Assembly (NCBI GenBank): GCA_963785755.1
Contig: CAWAXG010000013.1
Coordinates: 868,001-932,000, forward strand
DNA length: 64,000 nucleotides
Source of the DNA: JACCXG01 sp963785755
GTDB lineage: Bacteria > Acidobacteriota > Vicinamibacteria > Vicinamibacterales > 2-12-FULL-66-21
Reading direction: 5' to 3'
Under the pieces are notes generated by a model. It saw only the letters and a list, made by a program, of their open reading frames with translations. It had not been told where the DNA came from and searched no databases. Numbering within the stretch: the stretch's first letter is position 1; the number at the start of each line of letters is the position of its first letter. A program made the position numbers and the translations under genes. Below are positions 63,247-64,000 of the stretch, in pieces.

Positions 63247-64000
63247 GTGAGCACTCGTCACGTCATCGTCATGGTGACGACGTCGTATCCGCGATTTCGT
63301 GGCGACAGCGTCGGCACGTTCATGGAGCCGATCGCCAAGGCCGTGGCCGCCCGCGGGCACGAGGTTCACATCGTCGCACCCTGGCACCCGCTTCTTCAGC
63401 GCGCGCCACACGAGGATGGAGTCAGCTTTCATTCCTACAGATACGCCCCCCATCCGTCGTTGAACATCTTCGGGTATGCGTCGTCGATGCGGGCAGACGT
63501 TTCGTTGCGCGGCGCGGCATATCTGGTCGCGCCGCTCGCCCTGGCGCAGGGGTGGCGGACCGCCCGCCGCATCGCGCGGAAATATCACGCGACGATCATG
63601 AATGGACACTGGTTGATCCCGGGCGGCGTCACCGCGGCGCTGGCGGCACCGGGGCTGCCGCTGGTCATCAGCCTGCATGGAACCGATGTCTACGTCGCCG
63701 AGACGATGGCGCCCGCGCGTGCCGCGGCACGGGCCGCGTTCTCGCGGGCGGGCGCGGTCACGGCCTGCAGCGAAGATCTCGCGCGCCGCGCCATCGCGCT
63801 CGGCGCCGAACCCGCTCGGGTCGAGGTCGTGCCCTACGGTGTAGACGTCGAGCGTTTCAAGCCAGCCGTCGCGTCGCGAGCCGAGCGGCGTTCCCGGCTC
63901 GGCGTGCCGCGAGATGTTCCACTCGTATTCGCCGTGGGACGGCTCGTGAAGAAGAAAGGGTTCGAATACCTGATCGACGCGGTACCGGCGATCACTGCCC
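63247..64000 (+). CDS. Family 4 glycosyltransferase (3' partial)
   Basis: The frame from GTG 63247 stays open to the window edge (251 codons). It reads HVIVMVTTSYPRFRGDSVGTF, LPLVISLHGTDVYVAE, VEVVPYGVDVERFKP and FAVGRLVKKKGFEYLIDAV, the classic GT4 acceptor and donor half-motifs, with the K of VKKKGF as the phosphate-binding lysine. The donor-binding E-x7-E lies beyond the window. It follows the GT2 gene by 10 nt. Colanic-acid/teichuronic-type GT4 enzymes are the closest layout. Confidence 0.88.
   Translation, partial: MSTRHVIVMVTTSYPRFRGDSVGTFMEPIAKAVAARGHEVHIVAPWHPLLQRAPHEDGVSFHSYRYAPHPSLNIFGYASSMRADVSLRGAAYLVAPLALAQGWRTARRIARKYHATIMNGHWLIPGGVTAALAAPGLPLVISLHGTDVYVAETMAPARAAARAAFSRAGAVTACSEDLARRAIALGAEPARVEVVPYGVDVERFKPAVASRAERRSRLGVPRDVPLVFAVGRLVKKKGFEYLIDAVPAITA

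Overview
The window is a high-GC (roughly two thirds G+C), gene-dense bacterial chromosome segment with no rRNA operon, phage, insertion sequence or CRISPR array. The best lineage marker is the 808-residue duplicated permease at 8054-10477. It matches the ADOP family (Acidobacterial Duplicated Orphan Permease), so the host is most likely an acidobacterium. The high GC and the repeat types would fit a Vicinamibacteria-like member, but that is inference. MurE carries the DNPR motif of meso-diaminopimelate ligases, as expected for a diderm.

Layout. 1-15.5 kb is mixed housekeeping: a partial Rv2578c-type radical SAM protein, clpA, htpX, an M20 peptidase, a frameshifted exported protein, thiC, the ADOP permease, an RlmI-like methyltransferase, rpiB-glyA and a DinG-type helicase. 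15.5-22 kb holds small membrane proteins, an exported TPR protein, the yggS-divIVA-yggU group and a hutI/cyclodeaminase pair. 22-28 kb holds lepB-lepA, a frameshifted citrate synthase, a cellulose-synthase-like glycosyltransferase and larB. 28-35 kb is an information-processing block: mutS2, dnaG, rpoD and a CAU-anticodon tRNA. 35-39.6 kb has a zinc-ribbon protein, RNase HI, pgeF, acpS, an unrecognised 100-residue protein and a radical SAM protein.

From 56.8 down to 39.8 kb, on the minus strand, lies a complete division and cell-wall (dcw) cluster: mraZ-rsmH-ftsL-ftsI-murE-murF-mraY-murD-ftsW-murG-murC-ftsQ-ftsA-ftsZ. Many neighbours overlap at stop/start. It begins with a clear promoter followed by three GTGGA boxes at exact 10-bp spacing, a textbook MraZ operator. 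It ends in two tandem GC hairpins after ftsZ. murB and ddl are absent from their usual place between murC and ftsQ. A 138-bp inverted-repeat element sits between murD and ftsW, and a REP-like palindrome is translated as the C-terminus of FtsL.

57-64 kb, plus strand, is ychF followed by six glycosyltransferase genes (GT4, GT2, GT2, GT39-like, GT2, GT4; the last is cut by the window edge). This looks like a lipid-linked glycan or glycosylation locus.

Two conserved genes each carry one extra C (6010 on the plus strand; 24779/24780 as a G on the plus strand). Removing it restores the family sequence, so some assembly indels should be suspected. No clearly new multi-gene system was found. The most unusual items are the repeat elements embedded in the dcw cluster, the near-start TATAAT boxes that imply leaderless or very short leaders, the apparent CTG start of dnaG, and the uncharacterised 100-residue protein.
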